NCBI RefSeq assembly: GCF_002979775.1
Contig: NZ_PCPR01000027.1
Span: 1 to 64,000, forward strand
Reading direction: 5' to 3'
Length of the DNA: 64,000 bases
From: Arthrobacter sp. MYb23
Lineage (GTDB): Bacteria > Actinomycetota > Actinomycetes > Actinomycetales > Micrococcaceae
Part shown: positions 8,993 to 17,290 of the stretch, piece by piece
Layout: each line of letters begins with the position of its first letter
Numbering within the stretch: the stretch's first letter is position 1
Program-made: the position numbers and the translations under genes
The notes under the pieces: model-generated
Databases searched by the model: none
Told to the model about the DNA's origin: nothing
Seen by the model: the letters and a program-made list of their open reading frames with translations, nothing else

Positions 8993-10528
8993 CTATTCCT
9001 TCTCTTTGGTCATGAAGTGCATGAGGGTTTCCTGGGTGGCTTCGGCGATGGGTACTTCGCCGGTGATGTGGCCTGCGGACAGCGTGTAGATCCTGTCGCA
9101 AATGCCCAGGAGCTCCGGAAGCTCAGAGGAGATCACAATCACCGCTTTTCCTGCCGCTGCAAGCTCCGCGATGATCGTGTAAATCTCAAACTTGGCGCCG
9201 ACGTCGATTCCACGGGTTGGCTCGTCCAGGATGAGGACATCGGGGTCTGAAAACATCCATTTGCTCAGCACCACTTTTTGCTGGTTTCCGCCCGAGAGCT
9301 TGCCGGTGATGGCAGCAACGGAAGGGGCCTTGATGTTCATGCTCTTGCGGTAATGGTTGGCCACCGTGGTCTCTTTGTTGCCGTCCACCCAGCCGCGTTT
9401 GGCCAGCTTGTTCAGTGCGGCCATGGAGATGTTCCGTTTGATGTCCTCGATCAGGTTCAGGCCATAGTGTTTCCGGTCCTCGGTTGCGTAGGCGATCCCG
9501 TGGTCGATTGCGTCGGAGACGGTGGAAGTGTTGATTTCCTGGCCGTATTTGTAGACCTTGCCGGACACGGCCCGCCCGTAGGTCCGGCCGAAGACGCTCA
9601 TGGCCAGCTCGGTCCGGCCAGCACCCATGAGCCCCGCAAGGCCTACCACTTCACCTTTGCGGACGTTGAGGCTGGCGTTGTTCACCACCATGCGGGAATG
9701 ATCCTGGGGGTGCTGGACGGTCCAGTCCTCGATCCGAAGGACTTCCTCGCCGATGTTGGGCGTCCGGTCCGGGTAGAGGCTTTCGAGGTCGCGTCCCACC
9801 ATGCCCCGGATGATGCGTTCCTGGGTGATTTGGCCTTGGTCCAGGCGAAGGGTCTCAATGGACTTGCCATCACGGATGATGGTGACGGCGTCAGCCACTT
9901 TGCGGATCTCGTTGAGCTTATGGCTAATGATGATGCTGGTGACGCCCTGGCCCTTGAGGTGCAGGATGAGGTCCAGCAAGTGGTCCGAGTCTTCATCGTT
10001 CAGCGCCGCTGTGGGCTCATCCAGGATGAGGAGCTTCACTTCTTTGGACAGTGCTTTGGCGATTTCCACCAGCTGTTGCTTGCCAACGCTGATGTGTTGG
10101 ATGGGAGTAACCGGGTTTTCGCTGAGGCCCACTCGAGCCAGCAGTTTGGCCGCTTCCAGATTGGTCTTCCGCCAGTCCACCCAGCCGTTCTTGGCAAGCT
10201 CGTTGCCGAGATAGATGTTCTCGGCAATCGACAGGTACGGGCTCAGGGCCAGTTCCTGGTGGATGATCACGATGCCGCGCTTCTCGCTGTCCGTGATGCT
10301 GGAGAACTCGCAGGGCTCGTTCTCGAAGAGGATGTCGCCGTCGAAAGTGTTGTGGGCGTAGACGCCGGACAACACTTTCATGAGGGTGGACTTCCCTGCC
10401 CCGTTCTCGCCGCAAATGGCGTGAACTTCACCGCGGTTGACGTCCAGGGTGACGTCCTGAAGGGCTTTTACCCCGGGGAAGGTCTTGGTGATTCCTCGCA
10501 TTTGAAGAATGGGTACGTTCATCGTCAA
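8993..10528 (-). CDS. mmsA: Monosaccharide ABC transporter ATPase (MmsA/GguA type)
   Basis: Tandem ABC ATPase of 511 residues that powers CUT2 sugar uptake. The first half has a full Walker A (GENGAGKST, residues 40-48) and Walker B with LLILDEPTAAL. The second half has the degenerate Walker A (GLMGAGRTE) usual in RbsA/XylG/GguA proteins, then LSGGNQQK and VLILDEPTRGIDVG. This asymmetric pair is normal for the family and does not mean decay. It lies between the binding protein gene (140 bases upstream) and the permease gene. The symbol here means the multiple monosaccharide transporter gene, not the semialdehyde dehydrogenase fragment near 61,200. Confidence 0.9.
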   Translation of the reverse strand: MTMNVPILQMRGITKTFPGVKALQDVTLDVNRGEVHAICGENGAGKSTLMKVLSGVYAHNTFDGDILFENEPCEFSSITDSEKRGIVIIHQELALSPYLSIAENIYLGNELAKNGWVDWRKTNLEAAKLLARVGLSENPVTPIQHISVGKQQLVEIAKALSKEVKLLILDEPTAALNDEDSDHLLDLILHLKGQGVTSIIISHKLNEIRKVADAVTIIRDGKSIETLRLDQGQITQERIIRGMVGRDLESLYPDRTPNIGEEVLRIEDWTVQHPQDHSRMVVNNASLNVRKGEVVGLAGLMGAGRTELAMSVFGRTYGRAVSGKVYKYGQEINTSTVSDAIDHGIAYATEDRKHYGLNLIEDIKRNISMAALNKLAKRGWVDGNKETTVANHYRKSMNIKAPSVAAITGKLSGGNQQKVVLSKWMFSDPDVLILDEPTRGIDVGAKFEIYTIIAELAAAGKAVIVISSELPELLGICDRIYTLSAGHITGEVPIAEATQETLMHFMTKEKE

Positions 10529-10591
10529 TTCCCGCTGACTGGTTGGAACTTGGCCGCGCCGAGGACTCGGGCAGGCTCTAAGGGAGGCTGC

Positions 10592-10652
10592 GGCCCCGCC
10601 ATCCTGCGCACTTCAGCACAAACTCCGTACTTCAGCGCAAAACGGTGGGGCC
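10592..10652 (-). terminator. Possible attenuating hairpin between binding protein and ATPase genes
   Basis: Bases 10,592-10,600 and 10,644-10,652 (GGCCCCGCC and GGTGGGGCC) can pair over 9 positions with one mismatch, across a loop of about 43 bases that contains two near copies of ACTTCAGCNCAAA. In CUT2 operons a hairpin after the first gene often raises binding-protein mRNA over the membrane parts. The long loop makes the structure uncertain. Confidence 0.35.
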
Positions 10653-10669
10653 ACAGACCGGGGAGGTAA

Positions 10670-11794
10670 TTACTTGACGTCGGCTTCCGTGTAGTAGCCC
10701 GAGTCGATCAGTTCCTTCTGGAAGTTGTCCTTGGTGATGATGACGGACTTCAGGAGGAAGGCCGGGACAACCTTGACCTTGTTGTTGTAGGTCTTGGTGT
10801 CGTTGGTTTCCGGCTCAGTTCCCTTGAGGACGGCGTCAACCATCTTGACGGCCTGAGCGCCGAGCTGGCGGGTGTCCTTGAAGATGGTGGAGTACTGCTC
10901 GCCGGCGATGATGGACTTCACCGAGCCCTTTTCAGCATCCTGGCCGGTGACGACGGGCAGGTTACCGGTGGAGTAACCGCCGGTGCTGGTCAGTGCGGAA
11001 ATGATGCCGATGGACAGGCCGTCGTACGGGGAAAGCACACCGTCAAGCTTGGTTCCGGAGCTGTAAGCCGAGGTCAGGATGTCTTCCATGCGCTTCTGGG
11101 CTACGGGTGCCTGCCAGCGCAGGATGGCTGCTTGCTCGAACTTGGTCTGGCCGCTGGGAACCTTCAGTGTTCCTGCATCCAGGTACGGCTTGAGAGTGTC
11201 CATAGCGCCGGTCCAGAAGAAGTTGGCGTTGTTGTCATCCGGGCTGCCCGCAAACAGTTCAACGTTGAACGGGCCCTTGCCCTCAACCTTTTTGCCGCTT
11301 GCGTCCACCAGGCCGAGGCCCGTCAGCAAGGAGGTGGCCTGCTGGACACCCACGGTGTAGTTGTCGAACGTGGTGTAGTAGTCAACGTTCGGCGTGCCGT
11401 TGATGAGGCGGTCGTAGGCGATGACCTTGACGTTCTGTTCCTTGGCCTTGGCCAGGACGTCGGTCAGGGTGGTGCCATCGATGGCCGCGATGATGAGCGC
11501 CTTGGCACCCTTGGTCAGCATGTTCTCAATCTGGGAAACCTGCGTGGGGATGTCGTCGTTGGCGAACTGGAGGTCAGTCTTGTAGCCAAGGTCCTTCAGG
11601 GATTTCTCCACGTTGGCGCCGTCAGCGATCCAACGCTCGGACGTCTGAGTGGGCATCGAGATGCCCACCAGTGAGTCGCTGGGATTCGCACTGCTGCTGG
11701 ACTCGGCAGTGCCACCACGACTACCGCAGCCTGTGGCTCCGACGGTCAAGGTGAGGACAACCGCTACGGCGCCCAGGAGTTTCTTCAATCTCAC
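10670..11794 (-). CDS. chvE: ChvE-like monosaccharide-binding lipoprotein of the ABC importer
   Basis: Extracellular solute-binding protein of 374 residues. The start is a GTG at 11,794 with GGAGAG just upstream; the longer open frame would place 50 odd residues before the signal peptide. The N-terminus is a lipoprotein signal (basic start, hydrophobic core, VGATGC lipobox), so the protein is anchored outside the membrane. The body contains the periplasmic-binding-protein motifs of the ChvE/XylF group, such as TQTSERWIADG near the N-terminus and KVIAYDRLINGT in the middle. It begins the transporter operon. Sugar range is not certain from sequence; ChvE relatives bind several aldoses and some sugar acids. 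Confidence 0.88.
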   Translation of the reverse strand: MRLKKLLGAVAVVLTLTVGATGCGSRGGTAESSSSANPSDSLVGISMPTQTSERWIADGANVEKSLKDLGYKTDLQFANDDIPTQVSQIENMLTKGAKALIIAAIDGTTLTDVLAKAKEQNVKVIAYDRLINGTPNVDYYTTFDNYTVGVQQATSLLTGLGLVDASGKKVEGKGPFNVELFAGSPDDNNANFFWTGAMDTLKPYLDAGTLKVPSGQTKFEQAAILRWQAPVAQKRMEDILTSAYSSGTKLDGVLSPYDGLSIGIISALTSTGGYSTGNLPVVTGQDAEKGSVKSIIAGEQYSTIFKDTRQLGAQAVKMVDAVLKGTEPETNDTKTYNNKVKVVPAFLLKSVIITKDNFQKELIDSGYYTEADVK

Positions 11795-11927
11795 GATGCT
11801 CTCCTTCCGCGGCAGCTCTGCCGCGAACTCTGATGCAGCCGGAGCATCTGCGCGTCCGGCACGGTGAAGCGTTATGTGGTCTGCGGCCAGCTGGATGCCA
11901 CTTGCCACGAAAGGTAATGCGAATGCC

Positions 11928-11945
11928 ATTGTGAACGCTAACAAT
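11928..11945. promoter_or_regulatory. LacI-type operator, distal copy upstream of the sugar transporter operon
   Basis: ATTGTGAACGCTAACAAT is a near-palindrome centred on CG (13 of 18 positions pair or match) in the promoter region of the minus-strand transporter operon, about 135 bases before its start. It is nearly the exact inverse of the site at 12,020, which supports a role as a protein-binding site. Confidence 0.6.
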
Positions 11946-12019
11946 ACCGTTGGTCAAGTGCCCTGGATCACGAAATGATTGCAGGCCCGAACCGCCGTCG
12001 ACGCTCTTGACTTGAATCG

Positions 12020-12036
12020 TTGTTAGCGTTCACAAT
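12020..12036. promoter_or_regulatory. LacI-type operator, second inverted copy
   Basis: TTGTTAGCGTTCACAAT is identical over 17 bases to the reverse complement of the site at 11,928. The two copies are about 92 bases apart centre to centre and sit in the same 313-base gap, a spacing that would allow looping by a tetrameric LacI-family protein. The regulator encoded at 6657 is the likely ligand. Confidence 0.6.
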
Positions 12037-12063
12037 TGGCGACCTCACTCACGAAAGGCAAAA

Positions 12064-12094
12064 GCCCGGCACCGCCTCGTGGGCAGTACCGGGC
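12064..12094 (-). terminator. Rho-independent terminator after the gluconokinase-GH3 gene
   Basis: Read on the minus strand, GCCCGGTAC pairs with GTGCCGGGC (one mismatch) and is followed by TTTTGCCTTT. It lies 13 bases after the stop codon at 12,107. Confidence 0.6.
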
Positions 12095-12106
12095 AGGTGC
12101 CCCGCT

Positions 12107-14392
12107 TTAGAGTCGGGTGTCGAACGAATCGCAGAAGACGTTTTGGTTGAACGTTCCCTGGAATTCGGACGTGCCCTGGATCTTTTGGATGGTTGCGCGG
12201 ATGGCTTCACGCGTTGCTGCATGTGCGTGAATCACGGTCTTGACCATGGGCACGTCAATCAGGTGGTTCGGCTGGTTCAGTGACACAAACACCGTGGGAA
12301 CTTCCGTGGCGTACCAAGGAATTTCGGCGGCCATCGGCGAGGACCACTTGATTCGAATCGAAGCCTCCTGCGCGAAACCCTTCACATTCGCGAAGACGAA
12401 GGCTGCGTCGAAACGCTCCGAAAAATCGCCCGTTGCCTCCTCGGCCAGGACGCGCATGAAGTTCATGCCGGTTTCTCCCGCTGCTTCGCGTTGCTCAGCA
12501 GTCTTGAACACGCTGACCTCAAAACCTGCCGCTTCCAGCTCTTCCCGGACGGTGTCCAGGTACGCGAGCGGATCAGCCCGTGTGAAGTCGGCGCCACCAG
12601 AGATGCCGTAGAGACGGATCCGGGGATGAGTTTCAGGGGTGATCGGCAAATTGTCCGCCGTGTCCTTTACCAGCGTGACGGTCTTGTCAGCGATGTCCGC
12701 GGCAATAGCCCGGTGGGCTTCACTGCCGATAACAGCTAAGGCCTCAGCCTCCGGAACCAACGAATCCCGGGAAGCACGGTGCAGTCCCAGGCTGGCTTTC
12801 AACCCAAGAATCCGCCGCAGCGCATCCTGCAAACGCCCCTCAGTGATGACACCGGACTTGTAGCCGTCCAGCATGTACCCGAAGTCCTCCTCCGGGTTCC
12901 GGAAGAACAGGAACATGTCGCACCCCGCGGCGATGGTCGCAGGCACCAGGTCGCGCCGCTTCATCGCCTGAGTCAGGCCCACCATCAGGGACGCATCGGT
13001 GAGGACCAGCCCGTTAAAGCCGAGCTCGCCACGCAGCAGGTCCTGCAGGAGTTCAGGCGCAAGCGTGGCCGGCAGAATTTCAGCATCGGACAAACCGGGG
13101 CGGAAGTGCCGGGACACTTCGGGCGCACCGATGTGGCCCACCATGATGGACTGCACGCCATGCCCGATCATTTCGCGGTACACATGCCCGTAGCTCTTGT
13201 TCCACGCTTCATAGCCGAGGGTGTTGTACGAGGTCACCACATGCTGATCGCGCTCATCAATACCATCGCCCGGGAAGTGCTTCATGGCGCAGACAGTGGG
13301 TGATTCGCTGATGCCGTCGAAGTACTCCTTGGCCCGTTCCACCACAACCTCCGGGGTGTTGCCGAAGGCCCGAGTGGAAATGACCGTGTTCCGCCAGTTG
13401 TAGTGAATGTCCACGATCGGCGCGAAGGCCCAGTTACAGCCCAGCGCAGCAGTTTCGACGCCGGCCACCTGCCCCATCTGCCGCGCAATGTTCTTATCCG
13501 GATGCGAACCGGCCTGCAGGTGGGTGGACACGAAGGTGCCGTCGTCGCAGCTGCCCGCGCCACCCATTTCCGGATTGGACGCGATCAGCAGCGGGATCCG
13601 GGTCTTGGACTGCGCGTAGCGGATGTGTTCCTGCACGGCTGCCGAGGGACCCGGCCGGTAGCGCATGCCACCCACGTGGAAGTTCTCCAGCACGCCGTCA
13701 AGGTACGCCGGGGAGTAATCGTTGTTGTGATTGATGAACAGCTGGCCGATCTTCTCTTCCAGCGTCATGGAGCCGATAGTGCTCTCCACCCACTCCACCG
13801 CGGCGTCGTCGAGGTTGAACGGGGCCGCTTTGAGGTCCACGAGGAACGCTTCCGTGGGCGCTCCGGCCAGGCCGTTGAGTGCCTCACCAACTTCGTTCAC
13901 AATGTCCTCCACAGATTGGGCAATGTTCACAACCACCCCGGCTTCGTCGGACTGCAACGGCTCCAGTGTTGCCAGTTGCGAATCCAGCAGCGACGCCGGC
14001 ATGAAGTGTCCGGGCCGGGCAGTCATCCGGGCGTTCAGCAGTTCGCGGGTCCCGTGCAGGTGCACAAAGACCACCGAGGGATCGGCACTGCGGATGATGT
14101 CCCGATAGCTGCGCTTGAGCGCGCTGCACGCGATGACAAGAGCAGAGTTCGACGCCGGGAATCGCCTTCCGATTTCTTCCAACCATGGTGCGCGGTCGTC
14201 GTCGTTCAGCGGAGTACCCGAGGCCATCTTGGTGATGTTCGCCTGGGGGTGCAGCGAATCGCCGTCGAGAAATTCGGCGCCAATCCGCTCGGCGAGGGCG
14301 GCACCAATGGTGCTCTTCCCGCAGCCAGCCACGCCCATCACCACGATGTGGTGGCGGTGCGCAACTCCAGGGGCAGCAGTTCCACCAGTCAT
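12107..14392 (-). CDS. Fusion of gluconokinase (GntK) and glycoside hydrolase family 3
   Basis: A single 761-residue frame joins two enzymes. Residues about 15-175 are a complete GntK: Walker A GVAGCGKST (20-28), then DGDSLHP and CSALKRSYRD, which should phosphorylate gluconate to 6-phosphogluconate. After a short linker, residues about 195-761 form a GH3 domain of the beta-N-acetylhexosaminidase type, with KHFPGDG (371-377) followed by a DQH triplet (382-384) and a LTDASLM segment that should hold the nucleophilic Asp. There is no signal peptide, so both act in the cytoplasm. The ATG at 14,392 starts 8 bases after the mannonate dehydratase stop; an ATG at 14,410 is an alternative. Confidence 0.82.
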   Translation of the reverse strand: MTGGTAAPGVAHRHHIVVMGVAGCGKSTIGAALAERIGAEFLDGDSLHPQANITKMASGTPLNDDDRAPWLEEIGRRFPASNSALVIACSALKRSYRDIIRSADPSVVFVHLHGTRELLNARMTARPGHFMPASLLDSQLATLEPLQSDEAGVVVNIAQSVEDIVNEVGEALNGLAGAPTEAFLVDLKAAPFNLDDAAVEWVESTIGSMTLEEKIGQLFINHNNDYSPAYLDGVLENFHVGGMRYRPGPSAAVQEHIRYAQSKTRIPLLIASNPEMGGAGSCDDGTFVSTHLQAGSHPDKNIARQMGQVAGVETAALGCNWAFAPIVDIHYNWRNTVISTRAFGNTPEVVVERAKEYFDGISESPTVCAMKHFPGDGIDERDQHVVTSYNTLGYEAWNKSYGHVYREMIGHGVQSIMVGHIGAPEVSRHFRPGLSDAEILPATLAPELLQDLLRGELGFNGLVLTDASLMVGLTQAMKRRDLVPATIAAGCDMFLFFRNPEEDFGYMLDGYKSGVITEGRLQDALRRILGLKASLGLHRASRDSLVPEAEALAVIGSEAHRAIAADIADKTVTLVKDTADNLPITPETHPRIRLYGISGGADFTRADPLAYLDTVREELEAAGFEVSVFKTAEQREAAGETGMNFMRVLAEEATGDFSERFDAAFVFANVKGFAQEASIRIKWSSPMAAEIPWYATEVPTVFVSLNQPNHLIDVPMVKTVIHAHAATREAIRATIQKIQGTSEFQGTFNQNVFCDSFDTRL

Positions 14393-14399
14393 GACCGCT

Positions 14400-15629
14400 T
14401 TACCAGTCATGAACCGTGCCGTCCACGAGGCGGTTGTACGGCAGGTAGGCCTGCTGGTACGGGAAGGCCGCAGCGGCTTCTTCGTTGAATTCAACGCCAA
14501 TACCTGGGTTGTCACCGGGATGCAGGTAGCCGTCCTTGAAAGTCATGGACTGCTGGAAAACCTCGTTGGTCTTGTCCGAGTGCTGCATGTATTCCTGGAT
14601 GCCGTAGTTGTGAATGGCCAGGCCTACGTGGAGCTGAGCGGCAAAACCGACCGGGGAGATGTCCGTGGGGCCGTGGAAGCCGGACTTGATCTGGTACTGG
14701 GCCGCGAAGTCCATGACCTTCTTCAGCGGGGAAATGCCGCCGAAGTGGGTGGAGGCAGCACGGACGTAGTCGATCAACTGCTCCTTGATGAGGGTCTGGA
14801 AGTCGTACACGGTGTTGAAGATTTCACCGATGGCCAGCGGTGTGGTGGTGTGCTGGCGGACCAGGCGCAGGCCTTCCTGGTTCTCGGCCGGGGTGCAGTC
14901 CTCCAGCCAGAAGAGGTCGTACGGTTCCAGGGCTTTGCCGAGCTTGGCGGCCTGGATGGGCGTCATGCGGTGGTGGCCGTCGTGCAGCAGCGGGATTTCC
15001 GGGCCGAACTCATTGCGTACGGCCTCGAAAACTGTGGGCAGGTGGCGCAGGTAGGCGCGGGTGTCCCAGTCCTCTTCCTGCGGGAACGCACCGCGGCCGG
15101 CGGGCTCGTAGTCATACCGTTCGCCGGAGGCCTGAGCCTGGGCGGCCACGCCGTAGACGGCCTTGATGCCGGGAATCGCAGTCTGGATGCGGATGGACTT
15201 GTAGCCCAGCTCCAGGTGTTCGCGGACGGAATCGAACAGCGAGGGAATGTCAGCGCCGGACGCATGGCCGTAAGCGCGCAGCCCGTTGCGGGAAGCACCA
15301 CCCAGCAGCTGGTACACCGGCAGTCCGGCCACCTTGCCCTTGATGTCCCACAGCGCCATGTCGACGGCGGCAATGGCAGCCATGGTCACAGGGCCACGGC
15401 GCCAGTACGAGCTGCGGTAAAGGAACTGCCACGTGTCCTCGATCCTGTGCGGATCCTTGCCAATCAGCAGCTGTGCCACATGCTCCTTGAGGTACGCGGC
15501 GACGGCGAGTTCACGGCCGTTGAGCGTGGCGTCACCGATGCCCGTCACACCATCCTCGGTGGTGATGCGCAAGGTGACAAAGTTGCGGGACGGGCTGGTC
15601 ACAAAGACTTCAGCGGCAATGATTTTCAC
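14400..15629 (-). CDS. manD: D-mannonate dehydratase, enolase superfamily (ManD/RspA type)
   Basis: Member of the mandelate racemase/muconate lactonizing enolase superfamily, 409 residues, expected to convert D-mannonate to 2-keto-3-deoxygluconate with Mg2+. N-terminal capping-domain residues include FVTLRITTEDGVTGIGDATLN near the start, and the YRSSYWRRGPV loop is characteristic of ManD proteins. The start is a GTG at 15,629 with AAAGGA 6-7 bases upstream. Some ManD-family proteins act slowly or on D-gluconate, but the neighbours (uxuB-like, uxaC) favour the mannonate role. A perfect GGCAACCGGTTGCC palindrome lies 66 bases upstream. Confidence 0.86.
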   Translation of the reverse strand: MKIIAAEVFVTSPSRNFVTLRITTEDGVTGIGDATLNGRELAVAAYLKEHVAQLLIGKDPHRIEDTWQFLYRSSYWRRGPVTMAAIAAVDMALWDIKGKVAGLPVYQLLGGASRNGLRAYGHASGADIPSLFDSVREHLELGYKSIRIQTAIPGIKAVYGVAAQAQASGERYDYEPAGRGAFPQEEDWDTRAYLRHLPTVFEAVRNEFGPEIPLLHDGHHRMTPIQAAKLGKALEPYDLFWLEDCTPAENQEGLRLVRQHTTTPLAIGEIFNTVYDFQTLIKEQLIDYVRAASTHFGGISPLKKVMDFAAQYQIKSGFHGPTDISPVGFAAQLHVGLAIHNYGIQEYMQHSDKTNEVFQQSMTFKDGYLHPGDNPGIGVEFNEEAAAAFPYQQAYLPYNRLVDGTVHDW

Positions 15630-15694
15630 AGCTTTTCCTTTCGGGATGTGGCTGGTTGAGATTAAGTACGATTTTAGGTTGGATTGCATCAAGT

Positions 15695-15708
15695 GGCAAC
15701 CGGTTGCC
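15695..15708. promoter_or_regulatory. LacI-type operator, perfect palindrome, before manD
   Basis: GGCAACCGGTTGCC is a perfect 14-bp palindrome in the short gap before the mannonate dehydratase gene, touching the stop codon of the symporter gene. It is the best match to a motif found five times between 15.7 and 30.9 kb. Confidence 0.7.
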
Positions 15709-17066
15709 TAGCCTTTTTGGCTAAGCTGCAAGGCCTCTTCGGAACGGCGGGCACGGATCTCCCCCACAATCTGCGCATGCACTGCGTCCGTGAGCTTGTA
15801 CTTGGACATCACCGCTATCGCCAGAATGGTCATGATGGCCGGCAGCGCCCCGGCGGCGAATTGGATGCCCTGCATGGCTTCCGCGCTCTGAGCGGCGCCT
15901 GACTTGTACCCGCCCACGGCGAGGCAGTAGGCGGCAAGGGCGCCGCCCACGGCTTGGCCGGTCTTGCGGGTGAAGGAAAACAGAGCGTAGGTGATTCCCT
16001 CGGTGCGGACACCGGTCTTCCATTCGCCATACTCCACAGTGTCGGCCTCCAAAGCCCACACCACGATGTTCACAGCCATGACGCCCATCAGGCTGACCAC
16101 CAGCCCTGTGAATCCAACCCAGACCATGGAGGGGGGAGAGAAGAAGACAATAGCTCCGCCCACCATGGAGAGCGCTCCGGCAGCGATATACACGTTCTTT
16201 TTGCCCAGCTTGCGGACCAGCCGCGGCATCAAAGGGGCAAGGGCCAGGGTCATGACCAGCTGGACAATGGCCAACACCGGAAATAGATCCAAGCGGCCCA
16301 GCACATCGCGGAGGTAGTAGAGCTGAACGGAGGACAACGCCATATAGCCGGTCAGGAAGAGGAACGAGCTCAAGCACAGCATGAGCAGCGGGCGGTTGGT
16401 CTTCAAGGTGTCCATGCTCTGTTTGAACGAAACGTTGGGGACAGTGCGGTGGACGCGCTCTTTGGCCGTGAGGACAGTGAAGAAGTACAGCGCCGCACCG
16501 ATCACCACAAAAGCCAGAGTGATGGTGGTGAACGTGGACTGCAGGTCAGCACCCGGCTTGATGAGAGGAGCAACGAAGATGCCCAGGGCCGAACCCACCA
16601 GCAGTGCACCCACCGTGCGGGCGGAGCCCAGCTTGGCGCGGTCCCCCGGGTCCTGCGTCATGGCCCCGGCCAGCGAGCCATACGGGATGTTGACCAGGGA
16701 ATACGCCAACCCCAGGGCCGCATAGCTCACGTAGGCGTAGAGCAGGGTGCCCGTCTCTCCCAATTGCGGGACGGAGAACGTGGCCACGCTGAGGAGCAGG
16801 AGCGGAATGGAGCCGAACATAATGAACGGCCGGAATTTCCCAAAGCGTTTGCTGTAGGAGCGGTCAACCATACGTCCGGCGAAGACATCGGCGAACGCGT
16901 CAAAGATCCTCACCACCAGGAGCAACGTGCCGGCCGCGGCCGCCGAAATTCCTGCGACGTCCGTGTAGTAAACCAGCAGGAACATCGTGGCGGTGGTGAA
17001 GGCAAGATTGTTGGCGGCATCGCCGGCACCATAGCCGGCGATGCTGAGTTTGCTGAGCTTTTTCAA
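15708..17066 (-). CDS. GPH-family (glycoside-pentoside-hexuronide) cation symporter
   Basis: Twelve-helix MFS-like permease of about 452 residues from the GPH family. The N-terminal pattern (YGAGDAANNLAF, then VVRIFDAFADVFAGRMVDRS) is the family signature for MelB/UidB/GusB-type sodium or proton symporters. The chosen start is a TTG at 17,066 with AAAGGAG 6 bases upstream; an upstream GTG/ATG extension adds an unlikely basic stretch. The location beside uronate catabolic genes suggests a hexuronide or uronate substrate. An operator-like GGCAATCGGTTGCC lies 90 bases upstream. Confidence 0.84.
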   Translation of the reverse strand: MKKLSKLSIAGYGAGDAANNLAFTTATMFLLVYYTDVAGISAAAAGTLLLVVRIFDAFADVFAGRMVDRSYSKRFGKFRPFIMFGSIPLLLLSVATFSVPQLGETGTLLYAYVSYAALGLAYSLVNIPYGSLAGAMTQDPGDRAKLGSARTVGALLVGSALGIFVAPLIKPGADLQSTFTTITLAFVVIGAALYFFTVLTAKERVHRTVPNVSFKQSMDTLKTNRPLLMLCLSSFLFLTGYMALSSVQLYYLRDVLGRLDLFPVLAIVQLVMTLALAPLMPRLVRKLGKKNVYIAAGALSMVGGAIVFFSPPSMVWVGFTGLVVSLMGVMAVNIVVWALEADTVEYGEWKTGVRTEGITYALFSFTRKTGQAVGGALAAYCLAVGGYKSGAAQSAEAMQGIQFAAGALPAIMTILAIAVMSKYKLTDAVHAQIVGEIRARRSEEALQLSQKG

Positions 17067-17156
17067 TGCGGGCTCCTTTACCCTTCGCGTCATTGCGGTC
17101 CGAGCCGGGGATCGGTGGTGCAGCTGATGTAACTCTAGTCACCTTGGCAAGCGTTT

Positions 17157-17170
17157 GGCAATCGGTTGCC
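17157..17170. promoter_or_regulatory. LacI-type operator before the GPH symporter gene
   Basis: GGCAATCGGTTGCC matches the 14-bp palindrome at 15,695 with one change. A related half-site, TTGGCAAGCG, lies just before it (about 17,144), so two operators may overlap here. Confidence 0.62.
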
Positions 17171-17239
17171 GCAATGTTTCATTGAAAGTTACACCAAGTT
17201 TCTGGCGTTGGGGTGCTAGGCGACGGCGTTAAACGACGA

Positions 17240-17274
17240 CGGCCCGGGCACCTGAAAGCTCAGGGCCCGGACCG
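17240..17274 (-). terminator. Terminator-like hairpin after the uxuB-like gene
   Basis: Read on the minus strand, CGGTCCGGGCCCTGA and TCAGGTGCCCGGGCCG can form a long GC stem with a one-base bulge and a GCTT loop, starting 17 bases after the stop at 17,291. The T-run after it is weak. Confidence 0.45.
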
Positions 17275-17290
17275 CCTCGAATATAAACTC

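Noticed and set aside
9278..10669. A 463-codon plus-strand open frame across the ABC ATPase
   Set aside because: The minus strand carries a complete tandem ATPase with Walker motifs, so the plus-strand frame is a shadow.
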